The notes beneath the pieces were generated by a model. It saw only the letters and a program-made list of their open reading frames with translations. It was not told where the DNA came from and made no database searches. Shown here one piece after another: positions 41,301-48,927 of a stretch of 64,000 nt of DNA. The stretch covers positions 19,753 through 83,752 of the forward strand of contig JARBUD010000017.1 in NCBI GenBank assembly GCA_029239875.1, given 5' to 3'. The DNA comes from Xanthobacteraceae bacterium. Its GTDB lineage: Bacteria > Pseudomonadota > Alphaproteobacteria > Rhizobiales > Xanthobacteraceae. The translations under genes and the position numbers were made by a program. Positions within the stretch are counted from its first letter, which is position 1, and each line of letters opens with the position of its first letter.

Positions 41301-42261
41301 GCCGGCGGGCGCGCGTCAGGTTCTTCGCCACCGCACCGAGAAAATCATCCAGCGGCCCATCAGGGGCCGCCACCCGCAGCGGCAGCACGTTCATCAGCAT
41401 GGCCGGCACCCGCGCTGCCGCGCTGCCGAGCCGCGCCATGAAGGGCACGCCGAGTATCACCTCGGGCGTTCCGGTGTGGCGCTGCACATAGGCGGCGGAC
41501 AGCGCGGTGACGACATCCGGCCAGGGGATGTTCGTCCGCTCGCCCCTCGCCTTCAGCCGGGCGAAGGCGGCCGTATCGATCTCCACCGCGCGGCGGTGGA
41601 AGCCCGGCGCGCTGACCGGATTGCCCGGCGCGAGGTTTGCCACTTCCGGCCTGTCGGCGAAGAGTTCGCGCCAGTAATCGCCGTCCTTCACGCGCTTGTC
41701 GGAAGCGCGATAGGCGGCATCCTCCGTCAGCGCCACGGCAAAGCCCGGCGCCGGCGCGCCAGCCTCGGTGCCGCGCAGGCGGGAATTGTAGAGCTCGGCC
41801 ACGCGCTGGGTGATGAGGATCATCCCATAACCGTCGATGGCGAGGTGATGGATGCGCTGCTGCCAGACATGGCGCTCCGGCCCCAGCACGAAGAGCCGCT
41901 CGGCGGCCAGCTTCTCGCGCGTCGGGTCGATGGCGGTCGCCATGTCGCGGGCGATGTCGGCTTCCGCCGCCGCGAGCGGATCGGGCGCGTTAGAGACGTC
42001 GATAATCTGCAGCGCCGGCCGGTTCACCGGATCGACGACCTGCCGCGGCCCCACCGGACCGTCGACCATGCGCAGCGCCAGCGCATCCGCCTCTTCCACC
42101 GCCTGCGCCAGCGCGGCCTCGAAGGCGGCGCGGTCCAGCGGGCCGGTCAACTCGATATATTGCCCGGTGTTGAACAGCGGGTTCGCCGGGTCGAGCCGCT
42201 GCGCATACCACAGGCCCGACTGCGCCTCGGTGAGCGGATGCGCCTCCCCCGGAACCGCCAT
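38359..42261 (-). CDS. entF: Single-module non-ribosomal peptide synthetase, EntF type (C-A-T-TE)
   Basis: The 1300-residue synthetase has a condensation domain (HHLAIDG at 138-144), an adenylation domain (YTSGSTGEPKGV near 597; YGPTEAAVDVS), a carrier domain (FFSLGGDSLA, phosphopantetheine serine near 980) and a thioesterase (GWSVGG, serine near 1116). Pocket residues read along FDVSVWEFF, TTAHFVPS, IFCSGE and HNLYGPTEAAVDVS follow the E. coli EntF pattern (D-V-W-H-F-S-L-V-D-K), so serine is the predicted substrate. It should join 2,3-dihydroxybenzoate to serine and cyclise three units. No MbtH-like gene, which EntF enzymes usually need, is in the window. It starts 5 bases after the carrier-protein gene. 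Confidence 0.93.
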   Translation of the reverse strand: MAVPGEAHPLTEAQSGLWYAQRLDPANPLFNTGQYIELTGPLDRAAFEAALAQAVEEADALALRMVDGPVGPRQVVDPVNRPALQIIDVSNAPDPLAAAEADIARDMATAIDPTREKLAAERLFVLGPERHVWQQRIHHLAIDGYGMILITQRVAELYNSRLRGTEAGAPAPGFAVALTEDAAYRASDKRVKDGDYWRELFADRPEVANLAPGNPVSAPGFHRRAVEIDTAAFARLKARGERTNIPWPDVVTALSAAYVQRHTGTPEVILGVPFMARLGSAAARVPAMLMNVLPLRVAAPDGPLDDFLGAVAKNLTRARRHGRYRSEQLRRDLKLIGGQRRLHGPLVNLLPFDETPRFHGLESRLEVLSTGPVEDITFTFRLHGADGLRLEVDANPDLYDIGAVEAHAARLKHFIEAASVAETLDEVPTATPEEAERHLFALNATDHPLPDTTLAALIEEMFRATPDAPALRFNGATMDYATLDSRSRALAEHLRAVGAGPDRIVAVALPRSFELVVALIAILRAGAAYLPLDLAQPDARIARILASAKPILVLAQEEDAHRFAGKAEVLGPHHWRAEPIGETLPPPKPGDAAYVIYTSGSTGEPKGVVIEHRAIVNRLVWMRDHYGFSSADRILQKTPATFDVSVWEFFLPFISGACLVVAPPEAHRDPVALARIIREEGVTTAHFVPSMLAAFLAEPSVKGLALARIFCSGEELPADLRDRFHRTVSAELHNLYGPTEAAVDVSFWPAGPDDDSLPVPIGLPVWNTRLYVLDGKGRPQPPNVPGHLYLGGVQLARGYLGRPDLTQERFLPDPFRPGERIYATGDLALWRPDGAVVFLGRSDHQVKIRGLRIELGEIEAAVMASGLVRQAGIIAREDAGTKRVVAYVVPEPGADLSALKAHVAARVPDYMAPAAFVALDALPVNANGKLDRAALPAPDFAGTGSRPPETATERRLAELFAEQLGLTSPVHAEDDFFSLGGDSLAAVALLLRVREEWSRDPGLGALFAQPTLAGFARLIDAEEPDRDTGLGPIIALVEGDPTLPPLFAIHPAGGISWCYGRLARALSPRRTVYGVQAPALSPDVPTPQSMEALAADYVARIRAIRSEGPYHLVGWSVGGIIAQAMAVRLKEIGAEVGVVAMLDSYPADCWRAEPEPDEGAALKALIAIAGHDPDRLPALALNRKSVLAFLRASDSPLGLLPDAALDGVVRVVSGNSALVRGHFHRFYDGAVTYFRAALDHQGRDLHPGQWRPYVADIEVTDIASLHAFLTGPEASQAIAPVLARALAAHEKESASCATAV

Positions 42262-42266
42262 GCGCC

Positions 42267-42569
42267 TCAGCCCGCCCGATTTTCCGTGTTTCTTGCAACC
42301 TGCTTGGCGCTGACCAGCTCCCACCAGCCGTCCAGCGTCGGGTTCTCGGCGAACTCGGAGAATTCGAGCTCCAGCCCGCCCTCGCTCCACATCAGCACGA
42401 GGTTCATCGCCCGCATGGAATCGAGGCCGAGATCAATCAGGCTGTCCTCCCCGCCGATCTCTTCCGGGTCCTCGTGCAGCATCTTCGCAATGTCCGCGCG
42501 CATCTTCTCGCGCGTCACCGGCGCGGCGGGCGTGACGATGCGCTTGATGTCGCCGGGCTCGATGGCCAT
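42267..42569 (-). CDS. Stand-alone aryl carrier protein
   Basis: The 100-residue carrier protein has the phosphopantetheine site Ser51 in DLGLDSMRAM and a C-terminal FSEFAENPTLDGWWELVS that matches the ArCP part of EntB (compare NPTIDAWWKLL). It should hold 2,3-dihydroxybenzoate loaded by EntE and present it to EntF. In E. coli EntB, VibB and DhbB this domain is fused to isochorismatase; here it is a separate gene whose ATG overlaps the isochorismatase stop (TGATG), so the two are made in equal amounts by coupled translation. Confidence 0.9.
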   Translation of the reverse strand: MAIEPGDIKRIVTPAAPVTREKMRADIAKMLHEDPEEIGGEDSLIDLGLDSMRAMNLVLMWSEGGLELEFSEFAENPTLDGWWELVSAKQVARNTENRAG

Positions 42570-43225
42570 CACAGCACCTCCATGATCTGCGCCGTCATCA
42601 GCGGCACGGCGCAGACATCGGCGGCATAGGAAAGCGCGAGGTCGTGCTTGGCGCGGGAGAAATCCGCCAGCGCATCCGCCGCCATGAAGGGCTCGATGTC
42701 GCGCATGAAGGCGTCGGCCGCGGTCAGCGTGCAACCGATATGCGCATAGACGCCGCAGATGACGAGCTGGTCGCGGCCGCGCGCGCGCATCAGCGTCTCG
42801 AGGTTGGAGCGCGCAAACGCGCTGTAGCGGTGCTTCACCAGCACGACGTCGCCCGGCTCCGGTGCCAGCGCCGTGACGACGGGCTGGTGCTCCGGCGCCG
42901 CGCTCATGCCCGGCCCCCAGAGGTCGGCCTGAAGCCCGCGGTCGCGGCGGTCCTGATTGCCTTCCTGCGCGGTGTAGAACACCGGCACGCCGGCCGCCCG
43001 CGCCGCCCTGGCCAGCGCCGCGATATTGGCGATCGCCGGCGCGATCGGCGCCGCGTCGGCGTCGAAGATGCGCAGGAAATAGTTCTGCATGTCGTGGATC
43101 AGCAGCGCCGCGCGCTCGCGCTCCAGCTTCCACGGCGCGCGCGGCTTCGGCAGCTCGTCGGCGCGGGGCAGATCGTAGGGCGCGACGGTCGGCAGCCCGG
43201 GTTTTCCGCCCAGTTTGACAGTCAT
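42569..43225 (-). CDS. entB: Isochorismatase (2,3-dihydro-2,3-dihydroxybenzoate synthase), without carrier domain
   Basis: This enzyme hydrolyses isochorismate to pyruvate and 2,3-dihydro-2,3-dihydroxybenzoate. The 218-residue product has ALLIHDMQNYFLRIF, FYTAQEGNQ, the RYSAFARSNLETLM loop and ICGVYAHIGCTLTAADAFMRD, all typical of the EntB/DhbB isochorismatase domain. It ends at MTAQIMEVL, exactly where EntB would enter its linker to the carrier domain. It starts 2 bases after entE ends. Confidence 0.93.
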   Translation of the reverse strand: MTVKLGGKPGLPTVAPYDLPRADELPKPRAPWKLERERAALLIHDMQNYFLRIFDADAAPIAPAIANIAALARAARAAGVPVFYTAQEGNQDRRDRGLQADLWGPGMSAAPEHQPVVTALAPEPGDVVLVKHRYSAFARSNLETLMRARGRDQLVICGVYAHIGCTLTAADAFMRDIEPFMAADALADFSRAKHDLALSYAADVCAVPLMTAQIMEVL

Positions 43226-43227
43226 GC

Positions 43228-44856
43228 TCACTTCTCCGCCTCGGCGGCTTCGAGGAAACGGCGGCGCAGGCTCGCGCGCAACTCCTTGCGCGAGACTTTG
43301 CCGACCGCCGTGGTCTCGAAGGCGTCGACGAAGACGACCTGGTCCGGCACCTTGAAGTCGGCAAGGCCGCGCGTGCGCATCCACGCCTTCAGCGCCGCCG
43401 CCTTGGGCTTCTCGCCCTGCGGGATGACGAAGGCGCAAGAGCGCTCGCCGAGGAACTCGTCCGGCAGCGAGACCACCGCCGCATCGAACACGCCGGGATG
43501 GGCGAGGAGATGGTCCTCGATCTCCTCGGCCGAGATCTTCTCGCCGGCGCGGTTGATGTGATCGGTCGCCCGCCCCTGCACGACGAGATAGCCGTCTTGC
43601 GTGCGCTTCACCACGTCGCCGGTGCGGTAGAAGCCGTCGGGCGTGAAGGAGCGGGCATTCGCCCCATCATTATTATGGTAGGCGCGGATCGTGTAGGGCC
43701 CGCGCGTCAAAAGGTTGCCGGCCTCGCCCTCGGGCACAGGATGACCGGAATCGTCGAGGATCAGCACCTCGTCGCCCTCGCTGATCGGGCGGCCCTGCGT
43801 GGAGACGATGATCTCCTCCTCATCGTCGAGGCGGGTGTAGTTCACCAGCCCCTCGGCCATGCCGAACACCTGCTGCAGCGTGCAGCCGAGCACCGGCTTC
43901 ACCCGGCGGGCGGATTCGGTGAGGAATTTTGCGCCGCCGACCTGAAGGACCTGCAAGGACGAGAGGTCGTGCGTGGTGGCCGGCGCCGCCTGCAGCCAGA
44001 GCAGCGCGAGCGGCGGCACGAGGCCGGTGATGGTCACGCCTTCGCGGGCGATCAGCGGGAAGGCGACCTCCGGGCTCGGCGAAGGCGAGAGCACCACGCG
44101 CGAGCCGGCATGAAGCGCGCCGAACACGCCGGGCGACGACATGGGGAAGTTGTGCGCGACGGGCAGCGCGGCGAGATAGACGCTCTCGGACGTCAGCTTG
44201 CAGATCTCGGCGCTGGCGCGGAACGAATAGATGTAGTCGTCATGCGTGCGCGGGATGAGCTTGGAGAGCCCCGTCGAGCCGCCAGAGATTTGCAGGAAGG
44301 CGACCTCGGACGGGTCGGCATCCGGCGGCAAGTCGACATCGCCCGTCGGCAGCGCGTCGAGCGACGTGAACGGCCCGCCTTCGCCGACCACCACGATATG
44401 CGTGACCTCGGGCACCTCGCGCTGCACCTCGCCGGCGAGCGTGCGGTAGTCGAAGCCGTCATGGCTGGCGGCGACGATGTAGCCGCGCGCCTCGGCGGTG
44501 CGGGCGAAGTGGGTGATCTCGACGATGCGGTGCGCGGGGAGCGCATAGACCGGGATGAGCCGGGCGCGGAACAGGCCGAACACCACGGCGAGGAATTCCG
44601 CGATGTTGGGAAGCTGTACCACCACCCGGTCGCCGGGCTTCAGCCCCAGCGCCAGCAGGCCGCGGGCGATGTTTTCCGCGCGGGCTTCGAGCTCGGCGAA
44701 GGTCCAGCGGTGCTCGCCGCCGACCACGGCGACATGCTCCGGCAGCTCGGCCGCGCGGGCGCGCAGGAAGGAAGAAAAGGTCTCACTGCGCCAATAGCCT
44801 TTTTCGCGGTAGCGGGCAGCGAATTCGTCCGGCCAGACCTGCGATAGCGGCTTCAT
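43228..44856 (-). CDS. entE: 2,3-dihydroxybenzoate-AMP ligase
   Basis: The 542-residue ligase activates 2,3-dihydroxybenzoate as the adenylate and loads it on the aryl carrier protein. Visible motifs are [18 protein letters not shown] (the P-loop), [13 protein letters not shown], the aryl-acid-pocket signature of EntE/DhbE, the YRTGDVVKR hinge region and the catalytic lysine in [12 protein letters not shown]. Its ATG overlaps the entC stop by 4 bases (ATGA). Confidence 0.95.
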   Translation of the reverse strand: MKPLSQVWPDEFAARYREKGYWRSETFSSFLRARAAELPEHVAVVGGEHRWTFAELEARAENIARGLLALGLKPGDRVVVQLPNIAEFLAVVFGLFRARLIPVYALPAHRIVEITHFARTAEARGYIVAASHDGFDYRTLAGEVQREVPEVTHIVVVGEGGPFTSLDALPTGDVDLPPDADPSEVAFLQISGGSTGLSKLIPRTHDDYIYSFRASAEICKLTSESVYLAALPVAHNFPMSSPGVFGALHAGSRVVLSPSPSPEVAFPLIAREGVTITGLVPPLALLWLQAAPATTHDLSSLQVLQVGGAKFLTESARRVKPVLGCTLQQVFGMAEGLVNYTRLDDEEEIIVSTQGRPISEGDEVLILDDSGHPVPEGEAGNLLTRGPYTIRAYHNNDGANARSFTPDGFYRTGDVVKRTQDGYLVVQGRATDHINRAGEKISAEEIEDHLLAHPGVFDAAVVSLPDEFLGERSCAFVIPQGEKPKAAALKAWMRTRGLADFKVPDQVVFVDAFETTAVGKVSRKELRASLRRRFLEAAEAEK

Positions 44857-46070
44857 GCTCGAGGCTCCCCGGCCGCGCGGCCGTCCTCGTCGATGCCGAA
44901 GGCGCCGAGCAGCGCGGCGAACTTGGCGGAGGTCTCCTCGCCCTCGGCGACCGGATCGGAACCCGGCACGATGCCCGCGCCCGCGTAAAGCCGGGCCTCG
45001 TTGCCGGCGACCTCGGCGCAGCGGATCGCCACGTGCCAGGCGCCGTCGCCGGCCTCGTCGACCCAGCCCGCCGCGCCGGCATAGAAGCCGCGCTCATAGC
45101 CTTCGAGCTCGGCGATGGTGCGGGCGGCCGCCTCGCGCGGCGTGCCACAGACGGCCGGGGTCGGGTGCAGCAGCGCGGCGAGGTCGAGCGCGGACATGGT
45201 TTCGTCGCGCAGCCGGCCCTCGATGCGGGTGCCGAGGTGCCACATCGTGTCGGTGGCGGTGAGTTGCGGATCGCCGGGATGGGCGAGCTCGGCGCAATGG
45301 GGCGCCAGCAGGTCGAGAATGGCGGTGACGACCTCCGCATGCTCGCGGCGGTCCTTGTCCGAGGCCATCAGCGCGTCGGCCGCCGCACGGTCGGCACTTG
45401 CATCCGCAAGACGGCGGGCGGAGCCGGCGAGTGGGTGCGAGACGACGTCCAGCCCCTGCCGGGCGACCAGCAGTTCCGGCGTGGCGCCGACCAGCGCGCG
45501 CCCGGCCGAACTGCCGGCCAGCGGCGCGCAGAAGGCGGTGACGTGCTCGTCCTGCGCCAGCGCGCGCAGCAGCGCGCTCGCCTCGATAGGACGGTCGGAG
45601 AGGAGGCGCAGGCTGCGCGAGAGCACGACCTTGCGCAGGCCCTCCTCGCCGTGCGCCATGCGCGCCAGCACCTCGGCCACCGCAGCGCGATAGTCCGCGA
45701 GCGGCGGCTCGGCCTCGACGCGCCAGACCGGCGCCGCCGCGCGCACCAACGCCGGCGGGAAGGCCGCGGCGAGGCGGGAACGCCCGGCGCTGCGGGCGAT
45801 CTCTGCCGGCTGGTAGAGATGCGCCGGCGCGCCCGCCGCGAAGGGCAGCGCGCCGACGATGATGCGGGGACCGGACGCCTGTTCCGCGAAGAAGGCCCGC
45901 GCCCGCGCGCCCGAGGGCTCGCCGGCATCGCCGACGAGGCGCAGGCAGCCGCGGCCGACCAGCGTCTCGCGGTTCGACACCAGCGCGAAGGGCAAGGCGG
46001 GGACGAACGCCGCCTCGGCCGCCTCATTCGCGGCATTACGCATGCGCATCGCTCCGCTCGGCACTGTCAT
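44853..46070 (-). CDS. entC: Isochorismate synthase
   Basis: This enzyme converts chorismate to isochorismate, the branch-point step to 2,3-dihydroxybenzoate. The 405-residue product has [29 protein letters not shown], the [12 protein letters not shown] segment, [10 protein letters not shown] and [12 protein letters not shown], all conserved in chorismate-using enzymes of the EntC/DhbC/MenF type. The siderophore role rather than menaquinone follows from the adjoining entE-entB-entF genes. Confidence 0.93.
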   Translation of the reverse strand: MTVPSGAMRMRNAANEAAEAAFVPALPFALVSNRETLVGRGCLRLVGDAGEPSGARARAFFAEQASGPRIIVGALPFAAGAPAHLYQPAEIARSAGRSRLAAAFPPALVRAAAPVWRVEAEPPLADYRAAVAEVLARMAHGEEGLRKVVLSRSLRLLSDRPIEASALLRALAQDEHVTAFCAPLAGSSAGRALVGATPELLVARQGLDVVSHPLAGSARRLADASADRAAADALMASDKDRREHAEVVTAILDLLAPHCAELAHPGDPQLTATDTMWHLGTRIEGRLRDETMSALDLAALLHPTPAVCGTPREAAARTIAELEGYERGFYAGAAGWVDEAGDGAWHVAIRCAEVAGNEARLYAGAGIVPGSDPVAEGEETSAKFAALLGAFGIDEDGRAAGEPRA

Positions 46071-46097
46071 CGGGAATCCGGCTCCGGGGTCACACGG

Positions 46098-47315
46098 TCA
46101 CGGCTTGATCAGCGTGACGGTGTCGCCGAAGGGGTCGACCATCGGCACCGGCCGCGGGCGCGCGCCCTCGCCGGCCGGCGGCGCCGACGGAGCCGCAGCG
46201 GGCGTGGCGGCGGGGGCCGCAGCGGACGCCGAAGCGGCGGACGTCGCGCCGGGAGCAGCGGCGCCAGAAGCGGCAGCACCTGCGGGCGGCGCCGGCGGGC
46301 GCGGGCGGCCGGCGGTCTTCAGCTTGTTGGTGACATAGGCGTTGCCGGTGGCGGCATCGACCGCGACGGTCTGCGGCATCGAACCCGTCACCACATTGGC
46401 GATCGGCTCCAGCGTCTTGGTGTCGATCAGCGAGGTGAAGCCGGCCTGGCGGTTGGCGACATAGAGCAGGCTGCGCTCGGGATCGATGGCGAGGCTGAGA
46501 GCGCCCGCGCCGGTGGCGAGCGTCTTGATCAGCTTACCGTCCTTGGCGTCGAGCACGGTGACTTCGCCGGAGCCCTGGTTGGCGACGAACACCTGGTCGC
46601 CGGAGGCGTCGTAGACGAGGTTGATGGAGCCCTCGCCGCCCGATGGGAAGCGGTTCGTCACCTTCTTGGTGGCGAGGTCGACCACGACGACCTCGTTGGA
46701 CTGCAGCGCCGAGAGGAAGAGGCGGTTGTTCTTGGCGTCGAGCGAGATGCCGGCGATGCCGCCCGCGAGGTCGTCGATGCTGTCGACGATCTCCTTCTTG
46801 GCGCCGTCGACGATCCAGACCGCGCTCGGCTTGTCGCGCATACCGAGCACCGTCACATAGGCGCGGTCGTTGGCCTCGTCGACTGCCACCTCGCGCACAT
46901 GCGCCTTCTCGCCCTTGGCGAGCTTGGCCACCGGCTTGCCGGTGGTCAGGTCGATCACGGCGAGCGAGCCGTCGCGGGTCTGGGTGCCGTAGAGCATCTT
47001 GGTCTTGTTGTTGATGCCGAGGCCGAACACCGGATCGTCGCCGAGCGCGATCGTCTCCTTGGTCTCCAGCGTCGCCGGATCGAGCGCGTAGACGAAGGTC
47101 TCGCTCGCCCCGCGCGTGCCGGCGGCCGCGACATAGAGCCGGTTCATCGCGGGGCTGAAGACGAGCTCGTAGAGCCCGGCGCCCGGCTTCGCCGACTTCA
47201 CGAATTGCGGCTCGGCGGCGGCAGCGCCGGCGAGCGCCGCCCAGGCAAGGGCGACAAGAGCGGCAGAACGCAAGAGCGGCAGGCAGGGCCGGGCAAGGGG
47301 CGCTTCGATCGGCAT
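46098..47315 (-). CDS. Exported YVTN/YncE-like beta-propeller protein in the siderophore operon
   Basis: The start at 47315 has GGAG 8 bases upstream; an ATG at 47327 is the alternative. The 405-residue product has a signal peptide (LVALAWAALAGAAAA), then seven or so 40-residue repeats of the form RLYVAAAGT...VYALDPATLE, typical of YVTN/YncE propellers. After about residue 340 comes an Ala/Pro-rich insert and a final propeller strand (PFGDTVTLIKP), so the insert is a loop within the last blade. YncE-like proteins are periplasmic and several are iron-regulated. The precise role is unknown; binding of siderophore or partner proteins is a guess from context. Confidence 0.82.
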   Translation of the reverse strand: MPIEAPLARPCLPLLRSAALVALAWAALAGAAAAEPQFVKSAKPGAGLYELVFSPAMNRLYVAAAGTRGASETFVYALDPATLETKETIALGDDPVFGLGINNKTKMLYGTQTRDGSLAVIDLTTGKPVAKLAKGEKAHVREVAVDEANDRAYVTVLGMRDKPSAVWIVDGAKKEIVDSIDDLAGGIAGISLDAKNNRLFLSALQSNEVVVVDLATKKVTNRFPSGGEGSINLVYDASGDQVFVANQGSGEVTVLDAKDGKLIKTLATGAGALSLAIDPERSLLYVANRQAGFTSLIDTKTLEPIANVVTGSMPQTVAVDAATGNAYVTNKLKTAGRPRPPAPPAGAAASGAAAPGATSAASASAAAPAATPAAAPSAPPAGEGARPRPVPMVDPFGDTVTLIKP

Positions 47316-47377
47316 GGTCGTCTCCATTGATGACAGCGGCGGGAGGAATGCGAGCCGGCCCCGGCGACCGGCGCGCA

Positions 47378-48511
47378 TCAGTCGAGATCGATCCAGTTCG
47401 GCCCCTCGACCGGCACGGCGAGGAAGCGCGAATTCACCTCGTCGACGGTCTTCTCCACGTCGAGGTCCTTGAGGCGTTCGGGATGGATCCACTTCGCCAG
47501 GATCTCGACGGTGAAGAGATCCAGCGGCGAATTCAGCATCTGGTGCGACAGGCCGTGGACGCGCTTGTCGCGCACCGCCGCCAACCCGGCGAAGCCTGGC
47601 CGCGCGATGACGCGCGCCAGCGTCTCGCGCGCCCGCTCGGGGCTGTATTCCGGCCCGATCAGCAGCCCGGCCGTACCTTCCATGTGGCTGCCGCCGGTGG
47701 CGATGTAGACCTGCGGATCCTGCGAGATGACGTATTCGAGATTCAGCTTGCCGAAGGCGCGCGGGATCACCGCCGCGCCGATATTGGTCCCGCCCACCGC
47801 CTCGATGATGTCGCCGACATTGCCGCGTCCGGGAGAATTGCAGCAATCGGCGGTCATGGCGGCGTGGGGTTCGAGGAAGACGCGTGGCCGCTCGCCATCC
47901 TTCAGGCCAGCCAGCTTGTCCTGCACGGCGTCGAGATGGCTTCGGCGGAAGGCGAGGAAGGCCTGCGCCTGCTCGCTGCGTCCCGTGGCCGCGCCGAGCA
48001 GAGTGAGGCTCGGCTCCAGATTGGTCAGCGGATGGGTGAAGAAGTCGATCACCACCACCGGGATGCCGGCCGCCTCGATGCGCGCGCGCTCCTCGTCGGA
48101 GGGCTGCGAGCCGAGCGAGAACACGGCGAGGTCGGGCTTTGCCGCCACCACCTGCTCGACCGACAGAGAACCGGCCGAGCTCGCCACCTTGGCGAGGCCG
48201 TCGATGGCGGGGAACCTGGCCTTGTAGCCCTCGTAGGTGCGCTTGCCGATGCGGTTGATGTCGCGCGGCCAGGCCGCGAGCACGCTCACCGGGTCGGGAT
48301 GGATGAGCGAGAGCGCGATGAGGAAACGCCCGTCATCGATCAGCAGCCGCTTGGCCGGGGCGGCAAGCTTCACCTCGCGGCCGGTGACATCCTTCAGCGC
48401 GATGTCGGCGCTCGCCGGCCGCACGGCGAGAAGGACCAGCGCCAGCGCCAGCATCAAGCCGCTCCAGGCGGTGACAGGCCGGCGAACAGGGGGACGGGAG
48501 CCGAGGCGCAT
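47378..48511 (-). CDS. Periplasmic ferric-siderophore-binding protein of an ABC transporter
   Basis: The 377-residue product has a signal peptide (hydrophobic 17-31, ASA-D near 35). The mature part begins IALKDVTGREVKLAAPAKRLL, the usual opening of type III (FhuD/FepB/BtuF-like) binding proteins, and has the two-lobe pattern with KPDLAVFSL and a long linking helix. It contains an unusual MTADCCNSPGRGN stretch with a cysteine pair. It is the first gene of the long minus-strand siderophore operon and should deliver the iron complex to the permease encoded at 35606-36661. Confidence 0.88.
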   Translation of the reverse strand: MRLGSRPPVRRPVTAWSGLMLALALVLLAVRPASADIALKDVTGREVKLAAPAKRLLIDDGRFLIALSLIHPDPVSVLAAWPRDINRIGKRTYEGYKARFPAIDGLAKVASSAGSLSVEQVVAAKPDLAVFSLGSQPSDEERARIEAAGIPVVVIDFFTHPLTNLEPSLTLLGAATGRSEQAQAFLAFRRSHLDAVQDKLAGLKDGERPRVFLEPHAAMTADCCNSPGRGNVGDIIEAVGGTNIGAAVIPRAFGKLNLEYVISQDPQVYIATGGSHMEGTAGLLIGPEYSPERARETLARVIARPGFAGLAAVRDKRVHGLSHQMLNSPLDLFTVEILAKWIHPERLKDLDVEKTVDEVNSRFLAVPVEGPNWIDLD

Positions 48512-48927
48512 GAGCGAAAAACACCGGACGAGGGAACGTCTTGCTGCGGCGTAATCCCCCTTCGGCGCCGATCATGTCAACTAAACATTTTGTAATTGCT
48601 TGTTTTTAATTAGTCTAATGTAGAACTATTGTTTGATAGAAATCCACTTTACTTAAGATTAACTGATACGACCTGACGTCGCGTCATCAATTCGCCGTGT
48701 GAGCTGCGCGCGCCGCCGCGCGAGGCAGCCCGCCTTCCGGGCCACCTGTCGCGAAACCGATACAGAACTCTGCAATGGGTCGGGTTCGCGCGCCCGTGCG
48801 CCCGAGGTCGCGCGGCCTTCCCTCGCGCCTTCCCCCTCGAAATGGGCCGCGCGATTGGCTAAAGGGGCGGTGAAGCCCGAGCGCGGTCGCGCCGATCGCA
48901 GCCGGGAGCCTGGATTGAGAGTGCTCC
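48512..48927 (-). promoter_or_regulatory. Promoter region of the siderophore operon, with AT-rich core
   Basis: This 416-base gap lies between the divergent siderophore operon and ugd. Bases about 48575-48680 are strongly AT-rich. The near-palindrome TTAGTCTA (48610-48617) / TAGAACTA (48621-48628) around ATG lies about 100 bases upstream of the first gene, a fair site for an iron-responsive operator. TTGACA on the minus strand near 48573-48578 may be a -35. The remainder, toward ugd, is GC-rich with no gene recognised. Confidence 0.4.

Noticed and set aside
48605..48632. Calling the siderophore-operon palindrome a definite Irr or RirA box
   Set aside because: It lacks the consensus spacing and bases of either; kept only as a candidate operator.
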